Origin: Planctomycetaceae bacterium
GTDB lineage: Bacteria; Planctomycetota; Planctomycetia; Planctomycetales; Planctomycetaceae
Reading direction: 5' to 3'
Assembly: GCA_020426325.1 (NCBI GenBank)
Contig: JAGQQG010000060.1
Location: forward strand, 1 to 34,526
DNA length: 34,526 nt
Shown here: in pieces, positions 25,217-33,597 of the stretch
How positions within the stretch are numbered: the first letter of the stretch is position 1
Layout: every line of letters begins with the position of its first letter
The notes under the pieces: model-generated
The model's input: the letters and a program-made list of their open reading frames with translations, nothing else
Databases searched by the model: none
What the model was told of the DNA's origin: nothing
Translations under genes and position numbers: made by a program

Positions 25217-26449
25217 TCAAGGCCGGTCGTCATTCCTCGAATAGTTTCCCAGTGTCATTACCAGGGGAATAGCCAGGAAGGAGGCAGCCGACATGACCAG
25301 AAAAGCTGTGGAGTAACCGTGTGAGATGATGATGCGTCCGATGGCAAAACTGGACCACGCCTCGCAGCCGTTCGTCGCTCCCATGAATGCACTGAACTGG
25401 GTCGCTGCGATTGCCGGGCGCGTCAGATCCATGAACATGGCGTAAGATGCTGCCGTAAAGATGCCAATGCCGAATGCGGTCATTGCCAGCCAGACAAGCA
25501 GATGTCCTTTGGAATCTTCATCGAATCTCGAATCAGCAAACGCCAGAGCGCAGATTGGCACAACGAACGAGAGAATCGACAACGCCACGAACGTTCCTCG
25601 ATTCCATCGGTCCGCCAGCCAACCTCCTGTCAGTGCTCCGCAGATCATCAAACCGATCATCGGCCCGGCTGTGAATGCACCGATCTGATCTTCACCATAT
25701 CCCCGATCGACGAGATACGGTCCGATCACGACTTCGAGTGACTTGAACGCTGCCCCGCCGATCAGGGCGAACAGCAGGCCCAGCCATGTTCGTCGCTCGT
25801 TCAGCGATTGGAGTAGTTCGCGAAACACATGCTTTCCCCGTTTGCTGAGATGTGTTGCCTGATCGGCCTCGTGGGGATGGGAGCCAATCACGAGTAACAG
25901 CGACCCTGTTATGACAATAATCAGGAGCGTCACGACCGCGTGGGTCCCGATGCGGGTGCTGAGCAGCAGGGCTCCGCCCCCGAAAGCGGCTCTGCCGAGG
26001 AGCATGCCTGCCTGCATCCATCCATTCAGACGTCCTCGCTCTCGAGGATCAGTCGTGGCAATGCAGAGCGCATCAATGGCGACATCCTGAGTGGCAGCCG
26101 CAAATGCGTGTGTGAGCAACAAGGGGAGAATGATCGAGAAGTCATCCTGGAGGTCCAGCCACAGCAACGGGACGAGTGCGGCCCCCATCACAAGTTGGGC
26201 CGCCATGATCCAATGACGCACTGTCCACCAGCGAGTCTGCAGGATATCAATGAGCGGTGCCCATGCGAACTTGAAGGTCCACGGGACCACCAGTAAAGCA
26301 GTCAGAGTGGTGATCTTGGTGATCGACACATCGGCCAAACGGAGCCAGGTCGGCAGCGCCAGCCAGATGAATCCAATCGGCGCCCCCTCACTGAAATACA
26401 ACGCCGAGAACAGCAGTCTGCGACGCGTGAGGGTGGAAAGAAAGTCCAT
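25217..26449 (-). CDS. MFS transporter, AmpG/PAT-like
   Basis: A 410-residue membrane protein with about 12 hydrophobic segments. The N-terminus 'LLFSALYFSEGAPIGFIWLALPTWLR' and 'VPWTFKFAWAPLID' match the AmpG/SLC33-type PAT subfamily of major facilitator transporters, whose best-known member imports muropeptides from the periplasm. 'DVAIDALCIATTDPRERGRLNG' is also characteristic. The substrate here is unproven; muropeptide recycling is unclear in this group. ATG 26449 starts 123 bases from the divergent GNAT/nitrilase gene. Confidence 0.85.
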   Translation of the reverse strand: MDFLSTLTRRRLLFSALYFSEGAPIGFIWLALPTWLRLADVSITKITTLTALLVVPWTFKFAWAPLIDILQTRWWTVRHWIMAAQLVMGAALVPLLWLDLQDDFSIILPLLLTHAFAAATQDVAIDALCIATTDPRERGRLNGWMQAGMLLGRAAFGGGALLLSTRIGTHAVVTLLIIVITGSLLLVIGSHPHEADQATHLSKRGKHVFRELLQSLNERRTWLGLLFALIGGAAFKSLEVVIGPYLVDRGYGEDQIGAFTAGPMIGLMICGALTGGWLADRWNRGTFVALSILSFVVPICALAFADSRFDEDSKGHLLVWLAMTAFGIGIFTAASYAMFMDLTRPAIAATQFSAFMGATNGCEAWSSFAIGRIIISHGYSTAFLVMSAASFLAIPLVMTLGNYSRNDDRP

Positions 26450-26572
26450 GTTGGTTTGTATTTAGATTGTCGAAGACCACGCGATCAACATTTTCGCACG
26501 CAAGTCGGCATCCTACAATCAAGTACCGTCAATGGGGATGCTTGACCGTCACGCAGAAAGGATGAAGGTGAA

Positions 26573-28147
26573 ATGAAGGACAAGTCTCAGCCGCCGATCG
26601 ATCTCAGCGAACACGCGTGGGAAATCAAGGTTCGCCCCCTGACGATTGACGACTTCGACGATCTGGTTGCCATGCAGTTACGCTGCTTTCCGGGAATGAA
26701 GCCCTGGGCTCGCGATCAGATCGAGAGTCAGCTCTCACGGTTTCCCCAAGGGCAATTGTGTGTCGAGGTTGATGGCAAACTGGCTGCATCGAGCAGTTCC
26801 CTCATCATCAAACACGATCCCTCACTCGAATGGCACAACTGGCAAGTCATCGCTGACGGCGGATACGTCCGCAATCACGATCCCAAGGGGGATACGTTAT
26901 ACGGCATTGAGATCATGGTGGACCCGGAGTTCCGGGGGATGAAGCTCGCACGACGGTTGTATGAAGCACGAAAAGAGATCTGTCGACAACGGAACCTCGC
27001 GCGGATCATCATTGGAGGACGAATTCCGGGTTACGGAAAGCATGCTGACCAGTACTCAGCACGTGAGTATGTCGAAGCGGTATCCGAAAAAGCCATTTAC
27101 GATCCCGTCCTCACAGCTCAGCTTGCCAATGGTTTCGCCCTGCAAGGATTGATTCCCGACTACTTTCCCTCGGATGGAGACTCGCGAGGGTTTGCCACGT
27201 TTCTGGAGTGGAGGAATCTGGACTATCAGCCAGTCAAGAAACGCCGCTATCGTCACGCGGCCGATCTCATCCGTATCTGTGTCGTGCAGTATCAGATGAG
27301 AACGATCGGCTCGTTCGATCAGTTCGCTCAGCAGTGTGAATACTTCATCGATGTCGCCTCAGACTACAAAGGGGACTTCATCCTGTTTCCCGAGTTGTTC
27401 ACGACTCAGCTCCTCTCCTGTGTTGAGCCGACTCGTCCGGGGTTGGCTGCCCGTCAGATGTCAGAGTTCACCCCGCAGTATCTGGACCTCTTTGCAGAGT
27501 TGGCCGTCAAATACAATGTGAACGTCATCGCTGGATCACATTTCGTCGTCGAGGAGGGCACGCTTTACAACATCGCCTATCTGTTCGGGCGTGATGGATC
27601 AATCGGCAAACAATACAAGCTGCATATTACGCCCAGCGAAAAGAAATGGTGGGGCGTCACGCCGGGGAACAAGGTGGAAGTCTTCGACACGGACTGCGGC
27701 AAGGTCGCGATCCAGATCTGCTACGACATCGAGTTCCCCGAGACCACCCGCATCGCAGCACAGAAGGGGGCCCAAATCATCTTCGTCCCCTTCAATACCG
27801 ACACCCGTCACGGTTATCTGCGTGTCAGGCATTGCGCACAAGCACGATGCATCGAAAATCATCTGTACGTCGCGATCTCCGGCTGCACGGGCAATCTTCC
27901 GTTCGTGGAGAATGCTGACATCCACTACGCCCAGTCCGGAATCTATACGCCCGCAGACATCGAGTTTGCACGAGACGCAATCGCTGCGGAATGCAATCCG
28001 AACGTAGAAACCATGATCATCCATGACCTCGACGTCGATCTCCTCCGGCATCACCGGGAATCCGGAAGCGTCCAGAACTGGAACGACCGCCGCACAGACT
28101 TCTACGGCGTCACCTACACAGAAAACGGCCAGGACCACCGCGTGTGA
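26573..28147 (+). CDS. GNAT acetyltransferase/carbon-nitrogen hydrolase fusion
   Basis: A 524-residue two-domain protein. Residues 1 to about 220 are a GNAT N-acetyltransferase, with motif A at '[20 protein letters not shown]' (about 112-131). Residues from about 232 to 510 are a nitrilase-superfamily amidohydrolase with the full Glu-Lys-Cys triad: E274 (FPELF), K349 (YKLH) and C383 ([10 protein letters not shown]). This combination is a known bacterial fusion. The nitrilase domain would hydrolyse an amide and the GNAT domain would acylate an amine; the actual substrate is unknown. ATG 26573 follows AAGGATGAAGG-type purine sequence that can serve as ribosome site. The gene appears monocistronic. 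Confidence 0.92.
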   Translation: MKDKSQPPIDLSEHAWEIKVRPLTIDDFDDLVAMQLRCFPGMKPWARDQIESQLSRFPQGQLCVEVDGKLAASSSSLIIKHDPSLEWHNWQVIADGGYVRNHDPKGDTLYGIEIMVDPEFRGMKLARRLYEARKEICRQRNLARIIIGGRIPGYGKHADQYSAREYVEAVSEKAIYDPVLTAQLANGFALQGLIPDYFPSDGDSRGFATFLEWRNLDYQPVKKRRYRHAADLIRICVVQYQMRTIGSFDQFAQQCEYFIDVASDYKGDFILFPELFTTQLLSCVEPTRPGLAARQMSEFTPQYLDLFAELAVKYNVNVIAGSHFVVEEGTLYNIAYLFGRDGSIGKQYKLHITPSEKKWWGVTPGNKVEVFDTDCGKVAIQICYDIEFPETTRIAAQKGAQIIFVPFNTDTRHGYLRVRHCAQARCIENHLYVAISGCTGNLPFVENADIHYAQSGIYTPADIEFARDAIAAECNPNVETMIIHDLDVDLLRHHRESGSVQNWNDRRTDFYGVTYTENGQDHRV

Positions 28148-28177
28148 CAGTCGGTGCGGTTTTCGTTGCGACTTCGG

Positions 28178-28210
28178 CTGTCCCGCTCAAGCCGACGAGC
28201 GCAGCGACAG
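28178..28210 (+). terminator. Weak hairpin after the GNAT/nitrilase gene
   Basis: CTGTC..GACAG outer arms and CGCTC..GAGCG inner arms can pair, with an asymmetric bulge. It lies 30 bases downstream of the GNAT/nitrilase stop and before the blaI-like promoter. There is no T-run, so intrinsic termination is doubtful. Confidence 0.25.
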
Positions 28211-28283
28211 GGACGCATGTCGCGGAGATGTCATTGTTGTCACGGAATCCGGCAGCGGAGATCCCGCGAGATCTCGCTCACTG

Positions 28284-28312
28284 TTGACCTGGCTCTTGTG
28301 TGTCATTATATT
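28284..28312 (+). promoter_or_regulatory. Sigma70-type promoter for the BlaI/M56-WD40 operon
   Basis: TTGACC at 28284-28289 and TATATT at 28307-28312 are separated by exactly 17 bases, close to the sigma70 consensus. It sits 44 bases before the BlaI start, with the predicted start point at about 28319, inside the dyad that follows. A 12-base palindrome GCGAGATCTCGC (28266-28277) lies just upstream of the -35. Confidence 0.65.
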
Positions 28313-28318
28313 AGCACA

Positions 28319-28334
28319 TGTCAATAAATTGACA
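28319..28334. promoter_or_regulatory. Candidate BlaI-type operator overlapping the start point
   Basis: TGTCAATAAATTGACA is a perfect inverted repeat (7-base arms, 2-base spacer) located just after the -10 hexamer and 21 bases before the GTG of the BlaI-family gene. Position and symmetry fit autorepression by the dimeric repressor encoded next. It shares the TGTCA/TGACA-like half-site idea with other BlaI/MecI operators but not the exact Staphylococcus sequence. Confidence 0.6.
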
Positions 28335-28355
28335 CTTGTTGCAAGGGGAGGTTCA

Positions 28356-28760
28356 GTGGGACCACTCAAGAAACGAAAACGCGGACTCGCGCCGCGTGAG
28401 CAGCAGATCATGGATGTCGTCTACCTGCTGGGGACGGCGTCCGTTGCAGAGGTGCGGGAGAAGTTGACCGACCCGCCGAGCTACTCCGCAGTCCGCACGA
28501 TGATGGGTCAGCTCGAACGCAAAGGGCTGCTGAAACGGGACAAGACGGGCGTCAAACACGTTTATTCGCCGACGAAGTCCCGCAAGGTCGCGAGCCGGTC
28601 TGCCCTGCGAAACCTGATCGACACATTCTTTCCCGACGCTCCGGGTGCCGCACTGGCGAAGCTCATTGACGACACGGCTAACAACCTGACGGACGAAGAC
28701 CTCGACCGACTCGAACAGGCAATCCAGCGCGCACGCCGGGAGGACAAGGAACATGACTGA
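28356..28760 (+). CDS. BlaI/MecI-family transcriptional repressor
   Basis: A 134-residue winged-helix repressor. The N-terminal DNA-binding part has 'KRGLAPREQQIMDVVYLLG', 'ASVAEVREKLTD' and 'YSAVRTMMGQLERKGLLKRDK', the recognition helix and wing typical of BlaI. The C-terminal part ('LRNLIDTFFPDAPGAALAKLI..LTDEDLDRLEQAI') is the dimerisation domain with the cleavage region. The start is GTG 28356, decided by AAGGGGAGG ending 4 bases before it. It should repress its own operon by binding the dyad at 28319-28334, and be inactivated by the M56 protease encoded next, whose ATG overlaps its stop by 8 bases. Confidence 0.92.
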   Translation: MGPLKKRKRGLAPREQQIMDVVYLLGTASVAEVREKLTDPPSYSAVRTMMGQLERKGLLKRDKTGVKHVYSPTKSRKVASRSALRNLIDTFFPDAPGAALAKLIDDTANNLTDEDLDRLEQAIQRARREDKEHD

Positions 28761-31700
28761 CCAACTCTTCCAGACGGGTTCTCTGTTGTGGCTCGATGTT
28801 GCCTTGAAATCTTCCCTGTTACTGGCGGTGACTCACCTCGCTGCCCTGCTCTTGCGACGAACCTCAGCGGCGATGCAGCACCGGGTGTGGGTGTTGTGCT
28901 TCGCGGCATGTCTATTCGTGCCGGTGATTAGTATCGCCGTGCCAGGATGGACGCTGCCGGTTGTGGCCCAGTCGTGGCTCAATAACGAAACCGCGTCAGC
29001 CACCGAGGTGACAGTACAATCCTTGATGCATCCCCCAGTTGACGTCTCCTCGCTCACATCCGATTTCAGCCTGTCGAACGCGTGGCCACGAGGAGACGAA
29101 TCTGGTGTTGCACAGAGTTTGAGTCACGAAGGCGACCGTTTCTTGTCGCCCGTTCTCCCTGTGACAACTTCTGGTGACGTGCGGGATAGTGCGGGGACGA
29201 CGCCTCTGGCAACATCTCGGTCGGGAGTGGCAACGCTGTCAAACGTGTCGTGGGTGGCCGTTGGCCTCGTGATCTGGACTGTTGGTGTTGCACTCTGTCT
29301 GTTGCGGACGTTGTGGCAATACCGCTCAATGCAGCGAGTGAAGCGGCAGTGCATGGAAACCTCTCAGCCGGAATGGCTCAAATTGCGAGACGATGCTGCG
29401 TCTGCAATCGGCCTCACTCGCGCCGTCCGACTGTTCCATTGCGAAGAGGCGCGGACGCCGATGGTGGTCGGCGTGTGGCGACCGATGATTCTGCTGCCGC
29501 GCGATGCTGAGAACTGGAACACGGCCCATCGACGATCGGTACTGCTCCACGAGTTGGGGCACATTCAGCGACACGACGTGGCGACGCAATTGCTCGCCGG
29601 GCTCGTCTGCGCTCTGCACTGGTTCAACCCGCTGGGCTGGTGCGGCCTCGCCCAGATGCGGAAGTTGCGAGAGCTGGCGTGTGACGATCTGGTCCTCGCC
29701 TGCGGCCAACCGCCGGCTGACTACGCGGACGTACTCCTCGACGTGGCCCGATCCTATCGGGATCACTCGCTCGCCATGGCCGTCGGCATGGCCCGCAGCT
29801 CCAACGTCGAACACCGCATCCTCGCCATCCTCGACCGAGCCCGCAACCACATGACCCTCACCCCCCGCACAGCCCGCCTCAGCCTGCTGACCGCCACCGC
29901 CCTTGTCCTCCTCATCGGCTCCATGCGCCTCGAAACCAGAGCCAACCCACCGGCTGAGACAACAATCGAAGAGACCTCTACCCAACTCGCACAAGCGACA
30001 GGAGACACCACTTCTCAACAACCGAAAGCTACCCCTGCGAACGAGACTACTCGGTCAAACGCCGGCCTCCCTGAAGCAGTCCAGCCGGTTGAATCTGAAC
30101 GACGAGGAAAGCGCCTCATTCAGATTGGAACCGACAATCTTCGGACCAACGGCGGTATCTCCGACATCGCATTCACGCCTGACGGTCAACAGATTGCAGC
30201 CGGTCAACAGAATGGAGAGTGGCCGCGCATTCATCTGTTCGATATCTCGACAGGACGTCGAGCGAATCTCATCACAGTTGAAGAAGGACCACACGGATGG
30301 GTGAGGTGCATCTCCATCTCAGCAGATGGCACCCGCTTGTTGTGGGGCGAAGCGGGCGGGGCCGTTGCCCTCTGGGATCTCGTCAATGATCGCTTGCTCT
30401 TTCGGGAAAAGCTGCACCGTCGAATGGTGCACGCTGTCACATTCGCTCACCACAAAGACTGGTTTGCCAGCTGTGGAGCTGACTCAGTCGTCCAAGTTCG
30501 CGAGGTGACGAATCCCTCCAATGAAATTCAGACAATTGCCACGGCAGTCAAGCCTGATGATGGGGGGGATTTTGTTCACAGCACCGGTATCAACTGCCTG
30601 ACGTTCTCTGTGGACGATCACCATCTATTCGCCGGTGACCCGACCACGGGAAACGTCCTTGTCTTCAATGTCGAGAAGGGAGATCTGGTCAAACAGATTG
30701 CCAATCCGACTGACAAAGAAGGGATATCGATCAATCCACTCATCCAGTCGATAACCATGAGCCGTGATGGAAGTTTCCTCATGGCAGCGGGGCAACGGAC
30801 GGTGAAGCGGGAAGAGACGTCCCTCAAGTACGGAGGGAAGAATGTGTCGATGTCTGAGGTGAGGCTGTGGGACCCTGTCAGCGGCGATCTCATCCGCGAA
30901 TTGTATGGTCGGGAAGATCATGGGTTTGGATATGCGGGTCTGTCTCCCGATGGAATGAAAGTGGCCGTCGGAGACTTTTCACGTCTTCGAATCATCGACG
31001 CTGAAAGTGGCGATGCCCTACAGACGATCGAACTTCCCGGCTGGTGGGGAAGCACCCCTGAGTTCTCTCCAAATGGAGAACTCGTCGCTGTCGCAATCCA
31101 GAACTCTATTGGTCTGTTCGAGGTCCAGTCCGGCAACCGTCTGCATCATCAGTCGGACATGCCGATTGGATGGATGGCTACTGCTGCATGGTCGGCTGGC
31201 GGTGACCGGATCGTGACCAGCCACGGAGACGGATATCTCCGGGGCTGGGATGTGGAGACCGGCGGCGTCATCTGGAGTCGCGAACTTGCTCCCGTCGTCA
31301 GCCGTAGCGGGTGGAATGCGGCTGCTTGTTACGTGAAATTCACAAGCAACGGTCGCTCAGTCGTGGCAGCTGGGCGACGCGATGATCCTGTCGAATACCG
31401 AAATGGTTTCGTTCTTGTCTGCGATGCGGAGGATGGGGAAATCGTGATGACGACCGGCTCCCGGGAAATCCGCAACGCCGTTCTCTCTCCGGACAACGAG
31501 CGTTTGATCGTCGCAACATCGAATGGGAGTGCCGACGACACCCGGTTTGCGTCCGTTCAGCTTGACACGGGCGCAGTGCTTTTTTCGGTCCCTCCCGAAT
31601 TCGTCAAGGGTGCGTTTCATTCATGTGAGGCCATGTTCATTCGGCCCGATACGCGAGTGCTTGAAGCCGCGCTTGGTGATGGCCAGGTTGTTGGCCTCGA

Positions 31701-32154
31701 CAGTCTCACGGGTGAAGAGCAACATCGGTTCACCGCTGACTGGTTGGAGGAAGGTCAGCGCTTCACTGCACGTGGACGACCCAAACAGCCGAGAATGTGG
31801 GAGGCTGACTTTTCAGCGGACGGCAAGACGCTCGTTTCCTCCGCCAACGAGTATGTGTACGTGTGGGATGTCGAAACAGGAGTGATGCGGTTGCGGGTTC
31901 GCCATCCCCATGACCATGGGTGCAGGCTCGCGGTGTCACCAAACGGGAAGTGGATCGCTACGTCTGACCTGCTCTATTCCAATGATTACGGCACCAACAC
32001 AATTCGCCTGTACGATATTGAAACTGGCCATGAAGTGATGCAGGTCGAACCTGATGATAAGCGAGCGATTGTGCTGTCATTCTCGCCGGACAGCAAGAAA
32101 CTTCTGGCCGGATACGATCGAGGCTCTGCCGACATTTGGAATATCAATCCCTGA
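28753..32154 (+). CDS. BlaR1-like M56 metallopeptidase fused to a WD40 propeller
   Basis: A 1133-residue membrane protein. Residues 1 to about 395 form an M56 peptidase: membrane segments near 16-36, 44-66, 168-187 and 375-392. The zinc motif is H266-E-L-G-H270, with the third ligand Glu in 'RELACDD' (E307). After a Thr/Gln/Pro-rich linker (about 395-460), the rest contains about ten or more WD40-like blades ('VALWDLVN', 'VRLWDPVSGDL', 'LRGWDVETGG', 'VYVWDVETG', 'IRLYDIETG', ending 'ADIWNINP'). In BlaR1 the C-terminal part is a beta-lactam-binding sensor; here a propeller takes that place. By topology the propeller is likely outside the cytoplasm (inferred). It overlaps the BlaI stop by 8 bases. 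Confidence 0.9.
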   Translation: MTDQLFQTGSLLWLDVALKSSLLLAVTHLAALLLRRTSAAMQHRVWVLCFAACLFVPVISIAVPGWTLPVVAQSWLNNETASATEVTVQSLMHPPVDVSSLTSDFSLSNAWPRGDESGVAQSLSHEGDRFLSPVLPVTTSGDVRDSAGTTPLATSRSGVATLSNVSWVAVGLVIWTVGVALCLLRTLWQYRSMQRVKRQCMETSQPEWLKLRDDAASAIGLTRAVRLFHCEEARTPMVVGVWRPMILLPRDAENWNTAHRRSVLLHELGHIQRHDVATQLLAGLVCALHWFNPLGWCGLAQMRKLRELACDDLVLACGQPPADYADVLLDVARSYRDHSLAMAVGMARSSNVEHRILAILDRARNHMTLTPRTARLSLLTATALVLLIGSMRLETRANPPAETTIEETSTQLAQATGDTTSQQPKATPANETTRSNAGLPEAVQPVESERRGKRLIQIGTDNLRTNGGISDIAFTPDGQQIAAGQQNGEWPRIHLFDISTGRRANLITVEEGPHGWVRCISISADGTRLLWGEAGGAVALWDLVNDRLLFREKLHRRMVHAVTFAHHKDWFASCGADSVVQVREVTNPSNEIQTIATAVKPDDGGDFVHSTGINCLTFSVDDHHLFAGDPTTGNVLVFNVEKGDLVKQIANPTDKEGISINPLIQSITMSRDGSFLMAAGQRTVKREETSLKYGGKNVSMSEVRLWDPVSGDLIRELYGREDHGFGYAGLSPDGMKVAVGDFSRLRIIDAESGDALQTIELPGWWGSTPEFSPNGELVAVAIQNSIGLFEVQSGNRLHHQSDMPIGWMATAAWSAGGDRIVTSHGDGYLRGWDVETGGVIWSRELAPVVSRSGWNAAACYVKFTSNGRSVVAAGRRDDPVEYRNGFVLVCDAEDGEIVMTTGSREIRNAVLSPDNERLIVATSNGSADDTRFASVQLDTGAVLFSVPPEFVKGAFHSCEAMFIRPDTRVLEAALGDGQVVGLDSLTGEEQHRFTADWLEEGQRFTARGRPKQPRMWEADFSADGKTLVSSANEYVYVWDVETGVMRLRVRHPHDHGCRLAVSPNGKWIATSDLLYSNDYGTNTIRLYDIETGHEVMQVEPDDKRAIVLSFSPDSKKLLAGYDRGSADIWNINP

Positions 32155-32172
32155 CTGGAGCAGGAGGAATGA

Positions 32173-32346
32173 ATGGTGCAGTCAGGCTCAGCCTATCGAC
32201 AGGATCAATCTGAACGGATTGCAGAGGCGTCCGAGCGAATAGGGATTTCGGACTTTCAGTTCAGCATCGATGGGCGAACCAAGTATCTACCTGACTGGCC
32301 GGAGATCCGTGAGCGGCTGGAACTCTCGCTGCCCGCACGCGATTGA
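32173..32346 (+). CDS. Small ORF downstream of the M56-WD40 gene
   Basis: A 57-residue ORF beginning MVQSGSAYRQDQSERIAEAS and ending with 'PEIRERLELSLPARD'. AGGAGG at 32162-32167 stands five bases before the ATG, one of the best ribosome sites in the window, and the ORF begins 18 bases after the M56-WD40 stop. The content is charged, soluble and plausibly helical at both ends; no family recognised. The converging enolase-superfamily gene ends 7 bases beyond its stop. It may be the third gene of the BlaI operon or a leftover of a longer gene. Confidence 0.5.
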   Translation: MVQSGSAYRQDQSERIAEASERIGISDFQFSIDGRTKYLPDWPEIRERLELSLPARD

Positions 32347-32353
32347 TTTCGGT

Positions 32354-33445
32354 TCACTGGACGAGATACTTACTCACCAACTCCATGTCGACTTCGACGC
32401 CGAGGCCGGGGGTTTCGGGGACGGGCATCGTGCCGCGTGTGATCCGGTGGGGCACCTTGAGGATGTCGCTTTCGAGGCCGTAGTAGGTGCAGTCGTTGGC
32501 GAGGGGCATGTTGGGGGAGGAGGCGGCCACGTGCAGCATGGCAGCCGTCTTCAGGCCGAAGTCGTGTGAACAGTGGAACACGCACGGCACGTCTGCGGAG
32601 GCGGCGACGTCGATGATCCGCTTCACCGCGAGGATGCCGCCGCATTGATACGTATCCGGAAGCAGATAGTCTGCAGCATTCAACTTCAGAATCTCGCGGA
32701 CATGGGCCAGCGTCGTGACCGACTCGTTGAGAGCCAGCGGCGTCGAGGTCTGCGTACGGATGCGGGCGGAATCGACAATGTTCTCGTCCGGCATCGGTTG
32801 TTCGAAGTATTCGAGATTGTACGGCTCCAGGTCCTTCGCAAGTTGCAGCGTCACCTCGGGGGGGTAGCCGGTGTTCGGATCGATCCGGAGTTTCAGTCGA
32901 TCGCCGACCGCATCACGGATGCCTCGCACCATCTCCAGGTCCTCCTCCGGAGATCGGCCCGCCTTGGTCTTGAGCGTGGTGAATCCTTGCTCAACAAAGG
33001 CCCGTGCGATTTCGCCGGCTCGGTCATACGGCTGAATCCCCATGCAGCAGGCCAGTTCGATCTGCTTGCGAACAGGTCCGCCGAGCAGGCGATACAACGG
33101 TTGCCCGCACGCCTTGCCGAGAATGTCCCACATGGCCATCTCGACCGCACTCTGCACGCGGACGTGGTCGACCCAGCCTTCCGCGTAGAGAGCCTCGATC
33201 GCGCCAGCATCTTTCCCCAGCAGGATTGATCGCAGCGATTCGACGACACCCGCAGAGAGTGCAGGCTGACCGTAGAACGAGAGGATCTGCGGCGATTCCC
33301 CCCAGCCGACGAGCCCGTTGTCCGTCTCCAGCCGGATCAGCAGGGCCCCGGTCGTCGACGTGGCGAGATACCGCGACTGATAGGGAAACGTTGCATGCTT
33401 CTGCGGAACATCGATGACGAATGCGTCGACTTGGGTGATCTTCAT
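32354..33445 (-). CDS. Mandelate racemase/muconate-lactonizing enzyme family protein
   Basis: A 363-residue enolase-superfamily enzyme. The N-terminal capping domain is 'MKITQVDAFVIDVPQ..TTGALLIRLETDNGLVGWGES'. The barrel has the K-x-K base motif (K159-T-K161) and metal ligands D189 (RIDPN), E215 (YFEQP) and E241 (LNES). Downstream are D264 (LPDTYQCGG) and His residues (H291, H294) in the 'VFHCSHDFG' strand end. The general chemistry is proton abstraction alpha to a carboxylate. The presence of His residues near the end of the barrel leaves MR-like dehydratase or racemase activity possible, but the substrate cannot be predicted. ATG 33445 is the natural start. It is divergent from the RecQ gene across a REP-like repeat. 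Confidence 0.88.
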   Translation of the reverse strand: MKITQVDAFVIDVPQKHATFPYQSRYLATSTTGALLIRLETDNGLVGWGESPQILSFYGQPALSAGVVESLRSILLGKDAGAIEALYAEGWVDHVRVQSAVEMAMWDILGKACGQPLYRLLGGPVRKQIELACCMGIQPYDRAGEIARAFVEQGFTTLKTKAGRSPEEDLEMVRGIRDAVGDRLKLRIDPNTGYPPEVTLQLAKDLEPYNLEYFEQPMPDENIVDSARIRTQTSTPLALNESVTTLAHVREILKLNAADYLLPDTYQCGGILAVKRIIDVAASADVPCVFHCSHDFGLKTAAMLHVAASSPNMPLANDCTYYGLESDILKVPHRITRGTMPVPETPGLGVEVDMELVSKYLVQ

Positions 33446-33472
33446 CTTTGGTTTCCAAATGGATGAGCTGTG

Positions 33473-33549
33473 ACCGTAGCTGAACTCGCCAGAGTTCAGT
33501 CACGTTGGTCGCTCAATTGTGCTGAATTCTTGGCGAATCCAGCTACGGT
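33473..33549. repeat. REP-like inverted repeat (two hairpins in opposite orientation)
   Basis: The left arm (33473-33499) and right arm (33522-33549) are imperfect inverted copies of each other of about 27 bases, sharing ACCGTAGCTG/CAGCTACGGT at the outer ends, with a 22-base spacer. Each arm is itself a hairpin: CTGAACTCGCCAGAGTTCAG is a perfect 8-bp stem with loop GCCA, and the right arm pairs with one mismatch. This is the build of a REP/BIME or small MITE. I recall similar 'GGCGAATCCAGCTACGG' repeats in planctomycete intergenic regions, but have not checked. It lies in the 152-base divergent space between two genes. Confidence 0.75.
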
Positions 33550-33597
33550 GTAAATCGCTCACATGATGACTCGCAACATGCATGCTAGGATGACGGC

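Noticed and set aside
28023-28355. Longer BlaI-family frame starting at 28023
   Set aside because: It would overlap the GNAT/nitrilase gene and run through the promoter and operator. The GTG at 28356 with AAGGGGAGG is clearly the start.
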